DNA of 64,000 bases from an uncultured bacterium (GCA_905214195.1 CAJMLH010000001.1:1-64000); one strand, 5' to 3'. Positions 1 through 8,409 are shown, numbered from the stretch's first letter. Translations and numbers: made by a program. The notes: generated from the letters alone by a model not told the origin.

Positions 1-1
1 A

Positions 2-28
2 GTACCCTAGTTATTGGGACTAGGGTAC
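2..28. other. perfect 9-bp inverted repeat at window edge
   Basis: The arms GTACCCTAG (2-10) and CTAGGGTAC (20-28) are perfectly complementary around a 9-nt loop. A short T-run follows at 36-41. It may be the terminator of a gene to the left of the window. The context is cut off, so the role is uncertain. Confidence 0.4.
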
Positions 29-60
29 CACCAACTCTTTTTGTCCTATAGGCCTGAAAA

Positions 61-97
61 TAGGGAACCCGGTTAAGAGATGGGTTCCCTATTTTTT
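61..97. terminator. intrinsic terminator, probably bidirectional
   Basis: TAGGGAACCC (61-70) pairs with GGGTTCCCTA (82-91), followed by six T on the plus strand. On the minus strand the stem is followed by TTTT. It lies just past the stop of the minus-strand GNAT gene, so it probably ends the nadE-GNAT transcript. Confidence 0.8.
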
Positions 98-111
98 AAT
101 TACACTTGAAT

Positions 112-621
112 TTATGATTTTGAGATTATTTTATCATATGCTATTCGACTGCCTCTTTGGAAAAACACAGTACCGCAGTATACAAATCCATGTTTTTTAA
201 TAATATGCTGCATTCTTTTATTTTTTAAGTCGGTATCTAAACGAATGTAATTCACGCCGTTTCTCAGACAGAAATCCTCGATTAAACGAAATATTGTGCC
301 GGAAAGTCCGACTCCTCGGAAATCGCTGTTTACTGACAATCTGTGGATGACTGCATAGTTGCTGTCGAGATGCCACTTGCCCTCGATTGAATTGTATGCA
401 GGGTCTCCGGAAAAATTTATGCACATATAGGCAGCAGTTTTTTCTTCTTCCTTTATGACATAACCTTTTTGACTCAGTATGTCTTCACGAATCGTATCTA
501 CAGTGGGGTAATCTGCAGTCCACTGGACGAAACCTTGTTCTTGCTGGAAGCGTCTGCCGTCATCTACTATTTTGTAACATAATGATATGTCCTTTTCCGT
601 TGCTTGTTCCAATGTATACAT
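112..621 (-). CDS. GNAT family N-acetyltransferase
   Basis: This 169-aa protein has the GNAT fold pattern. A central strand with the acetyl-CoA loop (LSVNSDFRGVGLSGTIF, about residues 95-111) follows the R/Q-x-x-G-x-G/A rule, and a C-terminal KKHGFVYCGTVFF block is typical of the last beta-alpha unit. It would transfer an acetyl group from acetyl-CoA to an amine, but the substrate cannot be read from the sequence. The ATG is preceded by AGGAAG. It starts 25 bp after nadE on the same strand, so the two are likely cotranscribed. GNAT neighbours are common, and no functional link to NAD synthesis is implied. Confidence 0.85.
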   Translation of the reverse strand: MYTLEQATEKDISLCYKIVDDGRRFQQEQGFVQWTADYPTVDTIREDILSQKGYVIKEEEKTAAYMCINFSGDPAYNSIEGKWHLDSNYAVIHRLSVNSDFRGVGLSGTIFRLIEDFCLRNGVNYIRLDTDLKNKRMQHIIKKHGFVYCGTVFFQRGSRIAYDKIISKS

Positions 622-646
622 AAATTACTTCCTAAATTGCTTACTT

Positions 647-1417
647 TTATTCCGAAATGGATTGTGGATCGTATTCAAAGCAATCCATAAATTTCAGCTT
701 GAATTGATTGATTTTATGAAGTCTGTCTATGCGAGCCTTTGTTTGGGCATCGTCTATCTGACCGGTTCTTATATATCTGTCAAGAACAGCATATGTGAAG
801 CCTAAGTTTTCTTCGTCAGTCTTAGGCTGCAAACCATCTATAGGAGTTTTGTCAACAAACATTGAAGGAAGACCCAGTTCTCTGCCTATGGCTTTTACTT
901 CCTGCACAGTAAATTTACTGAGAGGGCTGAAGTCACCTGCGCCGTCTCCGTATCTTGTGGCATACCCAACCCAATCTTCACTTAGATTGCATGTATTTGC
1001 AACACGGCCGTTGCAGGATTGAGATACAGCATAGGTGGCAGCCATTCTAAGTCTTGGCGGAAGATTGGTGACTGTCTGGACTGCAACTTCAGGCAGTGCG
1101 GTATTTATTTCATCCATTAGACCTTTGAAGCAATCTTCAATATTTATCTCGTAATGTTTTATGCCAAGGTGGGAGACAAGAGCAAGGGAAACATCTATAT
1201 CGAACTGTTCTCCTTTTGGAAGAAGAACACCGATTACTCTATCTTTACCTAAGGCCTCTTTACATAATGCAGCTACAACAGAACTGTCTTTGCCGCCGGA
1301 AATTGCGACTATGGCATTGCAGCCGGGGCCATTGGCATCAAACCATTCTCTTATCCAAGTAATTATATCTTGGACAGCTTTTTTTGCATTGAATTTGTTG
1401 TCCAAATCTGAATACAT
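647..1417 (-). CDS. nadE: NAD(+) synthetase, ammonia-dependent type
   Basis: The protein makes NAD+ from deamido-NAD+, ATP and ammonia, the last step of NAD synthesis, in the cytoplasm. It is 256 aa, the length of the short NadE form without a glutaminase domain. The ATP-pyrophosphatase P-loop SGGKDSS is at residues 40-46. The deamido-NAD/ATP segment with RYGDGAGDFSPLSKFTVQEV and a C-terminal KTPIDGLQPKTDEENLG region are characteristic. The ATG has a GGAGG site 8 bp upstream. It is divergent from yhaM and is the first gene of a two-gene unit with the GNAT gene. Confidence 0.95.
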   Translation of the reverse strand: MYSDLDNKFNAKKAVQDIITWIREWFDANGPGCNAIVAISGGKDSSVVAALCKEALGKDRVIGVLLPKGEQFDIDVSLALVSHLGIKHYEINIEDCFKGLMDEINTALPEVAVQTVTNLPPRLRMAATYAVSQSCNGRVANTCNLSEDWVGYATRYGDGAGDFSPLSKFTVQEVKAIGRELGLPSMFVDKTPIDGLQPKTDEENLGFTYAVLDRYIRTGQIDDAQTKARIDRLHKINQFKLKFMDCFEYDPQSISE

Positions 1418-1581
1418 ATCAAGTTCCTCCGTTAAAGTGTTATCGGTAATAATATTATTGTATGTATTTTTCCCTTAAAAATCAAGAAACAATTAGAATT
1501 AAAGGGTAGCAGAACATATTTGTTTTATGAACGACACTCGGAGTAAACTTTGTAATGTCAAAAGATGTAAATTTTATCGCT

Positions 1582-1610
1582 TGCGACAGAGTGCCTTTTG
1601 TATTATAATA
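1582..1610 (+). promoter_or_regulatory. sigma-A type promoter for yhaM operon
   Basis: The -35 box TTGCGA (1582-1587) and -10 box TATAAT (1605-1610) are separated by 17 bp. The predicted transcript would start near 1617, leaving a leader of about 55 nt before yhaM. Confidence 0.7.
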
Positions 1611-1672
1611 AATAAAACCACAGAAAGTAAAGTTGCAGTATTGCATGTGCAGTCTGCCTCAGAAAGGAATAT

Positions 1673-2650
1673 ATGAAAGAAATTTTTATAAGCGACTTGA
1701 GAAAGGATCAGGAAGTAACGGAATTTTTTATGGCTAAGACGCTGACTATAAAAGTCGGCTCTAACGGTAAGCAGTATTTAGATATAACCTTAGCCGATAA
1801 GACCGGTGAAATATCAGGTAAAAAATGGGATGTAAGCGATGCCGAATATCAGTCACTAAAAGAAATAGAAGATAAATCAATAGTAAAAATAAAAGGTATT
1901 GTAACAGAGTGGGCAGGACAGCTACAGCTAAGAGTACAACGAATAAGGGTTGCCGTACCGGAAGACGAACAGGAAATGAAAGAGTTTGTAAAGGCTGCAC
2001 CTGAAGATACCGAGAGCATGTATAATTACATATACAATATAGCTGATAATATGAAAGACCATGACCTTAAAAGGTTATGTATTAAGATATTAACTGACAA
2101 CAAAGAAAAGATGATGTATTATCCCGCAGCACAGAAGAATCACCATGCAGAGTTTGGGGGACTTTTGTACCATATCAAACGAATGCTTATGACAGGTGAA
2201 AGAGTTTGCGAAGTATATACAAACCTCAACAAGGATCTTGTGTGCACAGGAGTGATAATACACGATATAGAAAAGCTTAATGAAATAGTTGCAGGCAATG
2301 ACGGAATCGCCACAGGATATTCCGTTGAAGGACAGCTGTTGGGACATATTGTGCAAGGAGTGGTTGTCATAGACAGATTGACAAGAGAACTTGATTTCCC
2401 TACAGAAAAGGCAATAATGCTAAAGCATATGATATTGACCCATCATTACGAACCTGAATTCGGAAGTCCTAAAAAACCGTTGTTCCCTGAGGCAGAAGTG
2501 CTCCACTATCTTGATGTATTGGATGCAAGAATGTTTGATATGCAGGATGCACTTGCATCGACGGAACCGGGAACTTTCAGCGAGCGTGTGTGGGCGCTGG
2601 AGAACAGAAAAATATACAAACCCAGTGAAGGAGAAGGAGAGGAATGTTAG
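1673..2650 (+). CDS. yhaM: YhaM-type 3'-5' exoribonuclease (OB fold + HD domain)
   Basis: The 325-aa protein has the two-domain layout of YhaM/Cbf1. An N-terminal OB-fold nucleic-acid-binding domain covers about residues 10-95 (FMAKTLTIKVGSNGKQYLDI onwards). An HD metal-dependent domain covers about 155-310, with the HH pair at 157-158, HD at 197-198 and the second HH at 257-258. The family degrades RNA and some single-stranded DNA from the 3' end in the cytoplasm. The start ATG follows AAAGGAA. Its stop overlaps the start of the cca-like gene by 7 nt, so the two are translationally coupled. That pairing fits a role in RNA 3'-end metabolism. Confidence 0.92.
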   Translation: MKEIFISDLRKDQEVTEFFMAKTLTIKVGSNGKQYLDITLADKTGEISGKKWDVSDAEYQSLKEIEDKSIVKIKGIVTEWAGQLQLRVQRIRVAVPEDEQEMKEFVKAAPEDTESMYNYIYNIADNMKDHDLKRLCIKILTDNKEKMMYYPAAQKNHHAEFGGLLYHIKRMLMTGERVCEVYTNLNKDLVCTGVIIHDIEKLNEIVAGNDGIATGYSVEGQLLGHIVQGVVVIDRLTRELDFPTEKAIMLKHMILTHHYEPEFGSPKKPLFPEAEVLHYLDVLDARMFDMQDALASTEPGTFSERVWALENRKIYKPSEGEGEEC

Positions 2651-3966
2651 TAAAATTACCCAAAGAGGTCGGCAGAATAATGGGAGCCTTGCAGCAGGAG
2701 GGCTTTGAAGCCTATGTTGCCGGCGAATGTATATCGGATTTCATTACAGGGAATAAACCTGTAGGCTGGGATGTGCTTACCAGTGCAAGACTTGAAGATA
2801 TGAAGAAAATTTTCCCTGAAGCAGAGGTTTTCAGTGAGAAATTTGAGGTTCTGAGATTTGAGTTTATTAAAGAAATAAAGGACAAGGACGGCGATGTTGA
2901 AGGCGAAAGCGGAATTATAGTGGATTTGGCCGCATATAGGGGCGGCGCCAAATATGAGCAGGGAAGACTGACGGATGCCTCTTATGTTCCTACAGTGGAA
3001 GAGGATTTGAAATGCAGAGATTTTACAGTTAATGCCATAGCAGAAAGCCAGAATAAACTTATAGATCCGTATAATGGCAGAGAAGACATCAAAAATAAAC
3101 TGATTAGAACTGTGGGGGATGCTGAAGCATGTTTCCGTGAAGATCCTTTGAGAATGCTGAAAGCCGTAAGAATGGCGGCGGAACTTGACTTTGACCTGCA
3201 TCAGTCTGCATATCAGGCAATTGTAGCAAATCATAGACTTTTGGATACTGCTGCAATGACCAGAATCAGAGATGAGTTTACTGCGATACTTTCAGCTCCT
3301 GCCGCAGGAAAAGGATTATCCATGCTGCTTGATACGGGATTGATTTCAGACATAATAGGGCAGGATGTGGTTGACAGGTTGAGTAAGAGAGAAATGCAGG
3401 ATCTCACCATATTAAGCAAAAATATCGACAGAACTCAGCGTGTTGAAGACAGAAGACTGGGCTTGTTCTTTTCGTGTATAGATAAAAAGAAAATAAGGGG
3501 AGCAATCGACAGGCTTAGTTTTGAGGAACCGACTCACCAGCATATTATCGATGTCATAAATGACATGCCGAAGCTTTATTTTACTGTAAATAAGCCTGCT
3601 CTCAAAAAATTCATATATCAGAGAGGTATGGAGAGGTATGAATTCTTGCTGAGCATGGAAAAGGCACAGAGAATCGTGTTTGAGTATGATTCGGAGACCA
3701 AGATAAAGAGTAAAATGTATATGTTGGAAGAAATCAGGCATTTTGGAGAACCTATATTTCCGGATGAACTTAAAATTGACGAAAACGATTTGATTGCGGC
3801 AGGTATATGCACAGAGGAAAATGCAGAAAATATGCTTCGTATGCTGACTGAAGAAATCCATACTCATCCTCGTAAGAATACAAGGGAAGAGTTACTTAAA
3901 CTTGCCAAGCTGTACAGCAAAAATAAATTGGCAGCCAAATTAAGAGGTATACACTGGACCAAGTAG
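2644..3966 (+). CDS. cca: CCA tRNA nucleotidyltransferase family protein with altered active site
   Basis: The 440-aa protein has the class II CCA-adding enzyme architecture. It has a nucleotidyltransferase head (1-140), a neck with FREDPLRMLKAVRMAAEL (164-181), and an HD-like/tail region. The family adds CCA to tRNA 3' ends. The catalytic motif is unusual: the usual GGxVRD reads AGECISD (26-32), and the usual DxD reads GWD (41-43), so the first metal-binding Asp is Gly. The RDFTVNA motif with the third carboxylate (125-131) is kept. The gene overlaps yhaM by 7 nt and is followed 11 nt later by recD2. Family membership is firm, but CCA-adding activity is doubtful. Confidence 0.85.
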   Translation: MLVKLPKEVGRIMGALQQEGFEAYVAGECISDFITGNKPVGWDVLTSARLEDMKKIFPEAEVFSEKFEVLRFEFIKEIKDKDGDVEGESGIIVDLAAYRGGAKYEQGRLTDASYVPTVEEDLKCRDFTVNAIAESQNKLIDPYNGREDIKNKLIRTVGDAEACFREDPLRMLKAVRMAAELDFDLHQSAYQAIVANHRLLDTAAMTRIRDEFTAILSAPAAGKGLSMLLDTGLISDIIGQDVVDRLSKREMQDLTILSKNIDRTQRVEDRRLGLFFSCIDKKKIRGAIDRLSFEEPTHQHIIDVINDMPKLYFTVNKPALKKFIYQRGMERYEFLLSMEKAQRIVFEYDSETKIKSKMYMLEEIRHFGEPIFPDELKIDENDLIAAGICTEENAENMLRMLTEEIHTHPRKNTREELLKLAKLYSKNKLAAKLRGIHWTK

Positions 3967-3976
3967 TGTCGAAAAC

Positions 3977-5776
3977 ATGGGAAACACAGATAAAAATCAA
4001 ACAATAACAAAAATAAGCCAGGTCACCCCAGAGGTGACCTTGTTTTTACGAAAACTTGGATTTTCCAATTATTACATAATTAAAATCTTTGCCCTTGTAG
4101 GTGAGGCAGCTATAGCCCTGACTGAGGATAATCCATATTGGCTGCTCAGTGAATTTCCGGCTATGAAGTTTGACAAGGTGGACAAAGCGGCTGAGGCTAT
4201 GGGTATGGAAACTGATAATGTTTACAGAATAGAGGCGGCCATAAAGCACGGCTTATCTCTTCATGTGGGCAATGGTAATACTTTTGTGCCTGCTCGTGAA
4301 TTTTATGAACAGATAGCGGGATTTCTTGACTTGAGCCGTGAGGTTATAGAAGATGTAGCTGAAGACATGACACTTGCGGGGGATTTGCAGATAGCGGTTG
4401 TTGACGGCAGAGAAGTGTTGTACTTTTATGGATATTACAAAACTGAATGTCAGATTGTAAGTCGAATAAGAGAAATGATTTCGGCTGACTTTTCGGCAGC
4501 GGCAGAGGATATAGATTATGTTATAAGAAAAGCTGAAAGTATGACTGATATATCTTTGTCTAATCAGCAGAGAGAAGCTGTAAAAAATTCTCTTAAACGC
4601 AACATATCAATAATAACAGGAGGCCCGGGCACAGGAAAGACCACAATCATTGAAATATTGGTGAAAATCATGGAAGAAAGTGGTATGAGTGTTGCAGTTG
4701 CAGCGCCTACAGGTCGTGCAGCAAAGAGAATAACCGAAGCCGGCGGCAAAGAGGCTGTTACACTGCATAGGCTTTTGGAATATTATTATGACGAAGTAAG
4801 TGAAACGATGGCTTTTGGGCGTAATGAATCTAATCCTTTGGATTATGATGTTGTAATAGTTGATGAAAGCTCTATGATAGACCTTATGCTTATGGGGGCC
4901 TTGTGTCGGGCACTCAAACAAAGCAGCAGACTTATAATGACCGGGGATAAGGATCAACTTCCGTCAGTGGGGGCAGGAAATGTTTTGAGCGATTTGATAG
5001 ACAGCGGGTACATATATACATCGAGACTTACGGAAGTTTTCAGGCAGAGAGCCGAGAGCAACATAGTGTTGAATGCACATAGAATAAACGGCGGACAGTA
5101 TCCTCATTATGGAGGAGATTTTGTTTTAGTGAAAGCTGACAAGCAAAACGAGATATTGGAAAAAACGGTAAAGTTGGCTTCCGGATTGCCTGCGTGTCAG
5201 GTACAGGTAATCACCCCGACGAAAAAAGGGATATTGGGAAGTATAAACCTTAATGAAAGTTTACAGAAAGTATTTAATCCGGCGGCTGTTGATAAACCTG
5301 AGATGGTGTTTGGAAATAAAGTATTCCGTGTCGGAGACAGAATAATGCAGATTAAAAACAATTACAGGCTTGAATATAATAAAAAGAGCGGCAAATCAGG
5401 TAAGGGTGTTTTTAACGGAGAAATGGGTATAGTATCAGCTGTTTATCCCGATGACGGTAAGTTAGTGGTTGAGTATGATGACGAACGATGGGTCGAATAT
5501 CCCTATGTACAGTTAGATGAAATAGAACTGGCTTATGCGATAACAGTTCACAAGAGTCAGGGCAGCGAGTTTCCTAAAGTAATAATACCTATGAGCTGGT
5601 TTCCTCCGGCTCTTGCCACTAAAAATCTTATATATACAGCCGTAACCAGGGGTAAAGAACAGGTTGTAATAGTGGGTAACGGAGATTATCTTAATGCAAT
5701 GGTTGATAATGTACAGAGCGGAAAACGCAATTCCGGTCTGAAAGAACGACTTATAAATGTTTACGAGGGGATTTGA
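3977..5776 (+). CDS. recD2: RecD2-like superfamily 1B DNA helicase
   Basis: This is an ATP-dependent 5'-3' DNA helicase of the RecD2/YrrC family, acting in DNA repair without RecBC. The 599-aa protein has helix-hairpin-helix repeats at about 20-95 and Walker A GGPGTGKT at 215-222. Motif Ia is APTGRAAKR, Walker B is VIVDESS (293-299), motif III is MTGDKDQLPSVGAG, and the C-terminal motifs are AYAITVHKSQGSEF and NLIYTAVTRGKE. It is shorter than typical RecD2 (about 700-800 aa) and lacks most of the N-terminal domain. No clear SD precedes the ATG, so translation may be coupled to cca. A terminator-like hairpin lies within codons 15-24. Confidence 0.88.
   Translation: MGNTDKNQTITKISQVTPEVTLFLRKLGFSNYYIIKIFALVGEAAIALTEDNPYWLLSEFPAMKFDKVDKAAEAMGMETDNVYRIEAAIKHGLSLHVGNGNTFVPAREFYEQIAGFLDLSREVIEDVAEDMTLAGDLQIAVVDGREVLYFYGYYKTECQIVSRIREMISADFSAAAEDIDYVIRKAESMTDISLSNQQREAVKNSLKRNISIITGGPGTGKTTIIEILVKIMEESGMSVAVAAPTGRAAKRITEAGGKEAVTLHRLLEYYYDEVSETMAFGRNESNPLDYDVVIVDESSMIDLMLMGALCRALKQSSRLIMTGDKDQLPSVGAGNVLSDLIDSGYIYTSRLTEVFRQRAESNIVLNAHRINGGQYPHYGGDFVLVKADKQNEILEKTVKLASGLPACQVQVITPTKKGILGSINLNESLQKVFNPAAVDKPEMVFGNKVFRVGDRIMQIKNNYRLEYNKKSGKSGKGVFNGEMGIVSAVYPDDGKLVVEYDDERWVEYPYVQLDEIELAYAITVHKSQGSEFPKVIIPMSWFPPALATKNLIYTAVTRGKEQVVIVGNGDYLNAMVDNVQSGKRNSGLKERLINVYEGI
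4020..4047 (+). promoter_or_regulatory. terminator-like hairpin inside the 5' end of recD2
   Basis: AGGTCACC (4020-4027) and GGTGACCT (4033-4040) form a perfect 8-bp stem with a 5-nt loop, followed by TGTTTTT. This matches an intrinsic terminator but lies 40-70 nt inside recD2. It could attenuate transcription from cca into recD2 unless ribosomes cover it. The function is inferred from form only. Confidence 0.5.
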
Positions 5777-5778
5777 TA

Positions 5779-6480
5779 TTGAAAATTTGGGATGTAGCTA
5801 AAGACCTTGTGTTTCCACAGGGTCTTTATTGTAATTGCTGCGGCAAATATATAGATGATAAACGCAGCTACGGTCTTTGTGATTATTGCATAAGACATAT
5901 GGATTTTGAAACAACAGAAATATGCTTTTCAGACGGCTGTGAACATAGAGGAATGGCAGCGATGAAATACGGCTTTTATGAAAAGCGGTTGATATTTTCT
6001 TTGAAATATAACGGTAAAACATATATAGCGCCTATCTTGGCGCAGATAATGTACGATGCCATGCTAAAGGAACTTGCAGTTAAAAGAAACAGTGAGTTTC
6101 TTAAAGCAGATTTGATAGTTCCCGTTCCAATCAGCAGTGAAAGGCTTAAAGAAAGAGGCTTTAATCAAATGGACAGAGTAGGGCGACACTTGGCTCGGCT
6201 GTCAGGCATACCAATGGAGAACAGGCTTCTTAAAAGAGTAAGGGAGACAAAGGCGCAGAGAGCATTGTCGCCGACAGAACGAAAAAACAATATGCAGGGA
6301 GCTTTTGAGGTGAATTCTGTAATGGCTGAAAAACTTGAGGGAAAGAGGATATTGTTGATAGACGATATATATACAACCGGAGCAACTGCCGTAGAATGCT
6401 GCAATGCGTTGAAAAGAGCGGGGATAGAGAATATATGTTTTTTGGCTGTAATGGCTGCGAATAAGAAGCAAGTCAAGTAA
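5779..6480 (+). CDS. comF: ComF family phosphoribosyltransferase-like protein
   Basis: The 233-aa protein has an N-terminal zinc-ribbon-like cluster (CNCCGKY ... CDYC, residues 20-40) and a C-terminal PRTase fold. The PRPP loop is ILLIDDIYTTGAT at about residues 194-206, preceded by DLIVPVPISSERLKERGFNQ. ComF proteins support DNA uptake in competent bacteria, but many are kept in non-competent species. I place the start at TTG 5779, 8 nt after GAGGGG. A TTG at 5773 is possible but too close to the SD. It follows the recD2 stop (TGA 5774-5776) directly, suggesting coupling. A 12-bp hairpin lies in its first codons. Confidence 0.85.
   Translation: MKIWDVAKDLVFPQGLYCNCCGKYIDDKRSYGLCDYCIRHMDFETTEICFSDGCEHRGMAAMKYGFYEKRLIFSLKYNGKTYIAPILAQIMYDAMLKELAVKRNSEFLKADLIVPVPISSERLKERGFNQMDRVGRHLARLSGIPMENRLLKRVRETKAQRALSPTERKNNMQGAFEVNSVMAEKLEGKRILLIDDIYTTGATAVECCNALKRAGIENICFLAVMAANKKQVK
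5800..5827 (+). promoter_or_regulatory. stable hairpin inside the 5' end of comF
   Basis: AAAGACCTTGTG (5800-5811) pairs with CACAGGGTCTTT (5816-5827) over 12 bp, including one G-U, with a TTTC loop. The following ATTGT is only weakly U-rich. It resembles the hairpin in recD2 and lies about 20 nt inside comF. Confidence 0.45.
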
Positions 6481-6541
6481 AACAGAGGAGATTATTGTAA
6501 AATTCATATGCAAGAGAAATCCGGTTTTACTTAAATATCTC

Positions 6542-6569
6542 TTGCAATATTTTGTTCAAATGTTAAAAT
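6542..6569 (+). promoter_or_regulatory. promoter of the raiA-motif RNA
   Basis: TTGCAA (6542-6547) and TAAAAT (6564-6569) are separated by 16 bp. The expected start near 6576 coincides with the first base of the RNA's closing stem, which supports both calls. Confidence 0.65.
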
Positions 6570-6575
6570 AAAATA

Positions 6576-6750
6576 TGTTGTTCAGGTCTGTGGTTGAAAA
6601 TCCAAGCCAGGTGCGGGCAAAAGGATCCACGTAAGCCGTCAGCCGAGAATGGGGCGGTGATCATGGCGTACCTTAGAAGTAAGTCCTCCGCAAAGCGGGT
6701 AAAGGCAAGTGTGGGGTCAAAGACCAGGTCAGCTGAACAACATTTTTATT
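6576..6750 (+). ncRNA. raiA RNA: raiA-motif non-coding RNA
   Basis: The closing stem TGTTGTTCAG (6576-6585) pairs perfectly with CTGAACAACA (6733-6742), and TTTTTATT follows as a terminator tail. The interior is purine-rich and G-rich, with no open reading frame that stands out, and the element sits directly upstream of the hpf/raiA gene. This length, location and terminal stem match the raiA RNA motif of Firmicutes and Actinobacteria, a large structured RNA linked in Clostridium to sporulation and aggregation. I recognise it from architecture and position, not from a covariance search. Confidence 0.8.
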
Positions 6751-6816
6751 GCGAGAAAAGTCATAAAGTATACATGAAGTATACATATAAAACACTTTTA
6801 TTTTTGAGTATATCTG

Positions 6817-6825
6817 TGATATAAT
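6817..6825 (+). promoter_or_regulatory. extended -10 promoter for hpf
   Basis: TG-A-TATAAT (6817-6825) is an extended -10 element between the end of the raiA RNA and hpf. No good -35 box is visible. It would allow hpf to be expressed separately from the RNA. Confidence 0.5.
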
Positions 6826-6852
6826 AAAAGAAAAGTACAGGAGGTGATCAGA

Positions 6853-7380
6853 ATGAAGATCATCGTAACAGGCAAGAACATCAGTGTAAACGACAAAATT
6901 CAGGCAGCAATCGACAAGAAGTTTGAGAAGCTGGGAAAGTATTTTGCAGATGATATCAAAGCCAATATAGTGATGCATCCTGAAAAGGCGAAAGTAAAGA
7001 TGGAAGCCACCATTGTAACAAAGGGAGCTATTTTCAGAGCAGAGGATGTTTCACAAGACATTTTTGACTGTATAGACATAGTTGCAGATAAGCTACAGAG
7101 CCAGATGTCAAAGTATAAAGGCAAAATGGCTAAGAAGAACAAATCCAACGAGTCGGTTAGGTTTGAGATGATACCCGAATTTGAAGAACCCGATGATGAG
7201 GGTAAAGTTGTAAAAACCAAGAAATTCAGAATCACTCCTATGACTGTAGATGAAGCAATTTTGCAGATGGAACTTTTGCAGCATAACTTCTTTGTATTTC
7301 TGAATATCGAGACAGATAATGTAAGCGTTGTTTACAGAAGACAGGATAAGGATTACGGAGTTCTGAACACAACATATTAA
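6853..7380 (+). CDS. hpf: ribosome hibernation promoting factor, long form (HPF/RaiA)
   Basis: The 175-aa protein has the N-terminal S30AE/HPF domain (residues 1-95) and the C-terminal dimerisation domain (about 120-175, RITPMTVDEAILQMELLQHNFFVF). This is the long form that pairs 70S ribosomes into inactive 100S dimers in stationary phase. The start is ATG 6853, because AGGAGGTGATC (6839-6849) is a near-complete anti-SD match. An in-frame GTG at 6844 lies inside that site and is not a start. It follows the raiA-motif RNA and is closed by a terminator at 7388. Confidence 0.95.
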   Translation: MKIIVTGKNISVNDKIQAAIDKKFEKLGKYFADDIKANIVMHPEKAKVKMEATIVTKGAIFRAEDVSQDIFDCIDIVADKLQSQMSKYKGKMAKKNKSNESVRFEMIPEFEEPDDEGKVVKTKKFRITPMTVDEAILQMELLQHNFFVFLNIETDNVSVVYRRQDKDYGVLNTTY

Positions 7381-7387
7381 GAGACAT

Positions 7388-7416
7388 GCCTCGAACCTTA
7401 AGGTTCGAGGCTTTTT
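7388..7416 (+). terminator. intrinsic terminator after hpf
   Basis: GCCTCGAACC (7388-7397) and GGTTCGAGGC (7402-7411) form a perfect 10-bp stem, followed by five T. Confidence 0.92.
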
Positions 7417-7499
7417 GTGTGATAAATATCATTGCATTTATACCAAGGCATTGATGATTATCGTGATAACTTTTTGATATGGGCTGATACATTCTCTAC

Positions 7500-7528
7500 T
7501 TGAAACCAACACATTTTCAAAGTATAAT
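7500..7528 (+). promoter_or_regulatory. sigma-A promoter for cdaA-cdaR-glmM-glmS
   Basis: TTGAAA (7500-7505) and TATAAT (7523-7528) are separated by 17 bp and lie upstream of cdaA. Confidence 0.75.
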
Positions 7529-7557
7529 ATAAGTTAAGCCTAAATAAAGGATATTAT

Positions 7558-8409
7558 GTGATTATGGAGAATTTTTTGAACAATATAATGTCAAGTATTG
7601 GGATAACAGATGTACTTGATATATTGATAGTTGCGTTCATAGCATATAAAGTGCTGGGATTCATCAGAGAGACAAGAGCCGAACAGCTGGCAAAGGGACT
7701 GCTTGTATTGGTAGTTGCAACCGTATTGTCAGATGTTTTTCAACTTTATACTTTGCATTGGCTGCTTTCGGGATTTATGACAGTAGGTCTGATAGCTATA
7801 GTGGTCATATTTCAGCCGGAACTCAGAAGAGCCCTTGAGCATTTGGGTCGCAGCAGACTTAGCAATATTATGAGCGATATCGATAAGGATGAGGCAAAAC
7901 GCATGGTAGCGGAAATAGTCAGAGCCATCGATGCCATGTCTACATCAAAAACAGGAGCCCTGATGGTTATTGAAAGGGAAATAACCCTTAACGATATAGT
8001 AGAGACCGGAACTGTCATAGATGCATCTATTTCGGCAGAGATGATAGGAAATATATTCTATGAAGGGGCGCCGCTTCATGACGGAGCTTTGATAATCAGG
8101 GTGGATAGACTTTATGCAGCCGGATGCGTATTGCCTTTGACTCAAAATAAGGGTCTTAATAAGGAATTAGGCACAAGGCACAGAGCCGGAATAGGAATAA
8201 CAGAAAATTCTGACGCACTTGTAATCATTGTATCTGAAGAGACAGGTGTAGTTTCTGTTGCCCAAAACGGACAGCTTACCAGATTTATAGAAACAAAACA
8301 AATAGAAAAAATGCTCCTTAGCATGTATTTGCAGGAGGATAAAAAAGGATTCTGGTCTGAGAAGATAGGCAAAATGCTGAACAGAGGTGATAAAGATGCT
8401 GAAAAGTAA
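7558..8409 (+). CDS. cdaA: diadenylate cyclase CdaA
   Basis: This membrane enzyme makes c-di-AMP from two ATP. The N-terminus has three membrane segments (about 15-35, 47-62, 68-86). The DAC domain (about 95-260) carries the catalytic DGA at 175-177 and RHR at 207-209. The length of 283 aa is normal. The start could be GTG 7558 (6 nt after AAAGGA) or ATG 7564, with a difference of two residues. It is followed by cdaR and glmM, the conserved operon in which CdaR and GlmM both modulate CdaA activity. c-di-AMP in Firmicutes controls potassium and osmolyte balance. Confidence 0.96.
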   Translation: MIMENFLNNIMSSIGITDVLDILIVAFIAYKVLGFIRETRAEQLAKGLLVLVVATVLSDVFQLYTLHWLLSGFMTVGLIAIVVIFQPELRRALEHLGRSRLSNIMSDIDKDEAKRMVAEIVRAIDAMSTSKTGALMVIEREITLNDIVETGTVIDASISAEMIGNIFYEGAPLHDGALIIRVDRLYAAGCVLPLTQNKGLNKELGTRHRAGIGITENSDALVIIVSEETGVVSVAQNGQLTRFIETKQIEKMLLSMYLQEDKKGFWSEKIGKMLNRGDKDAEK

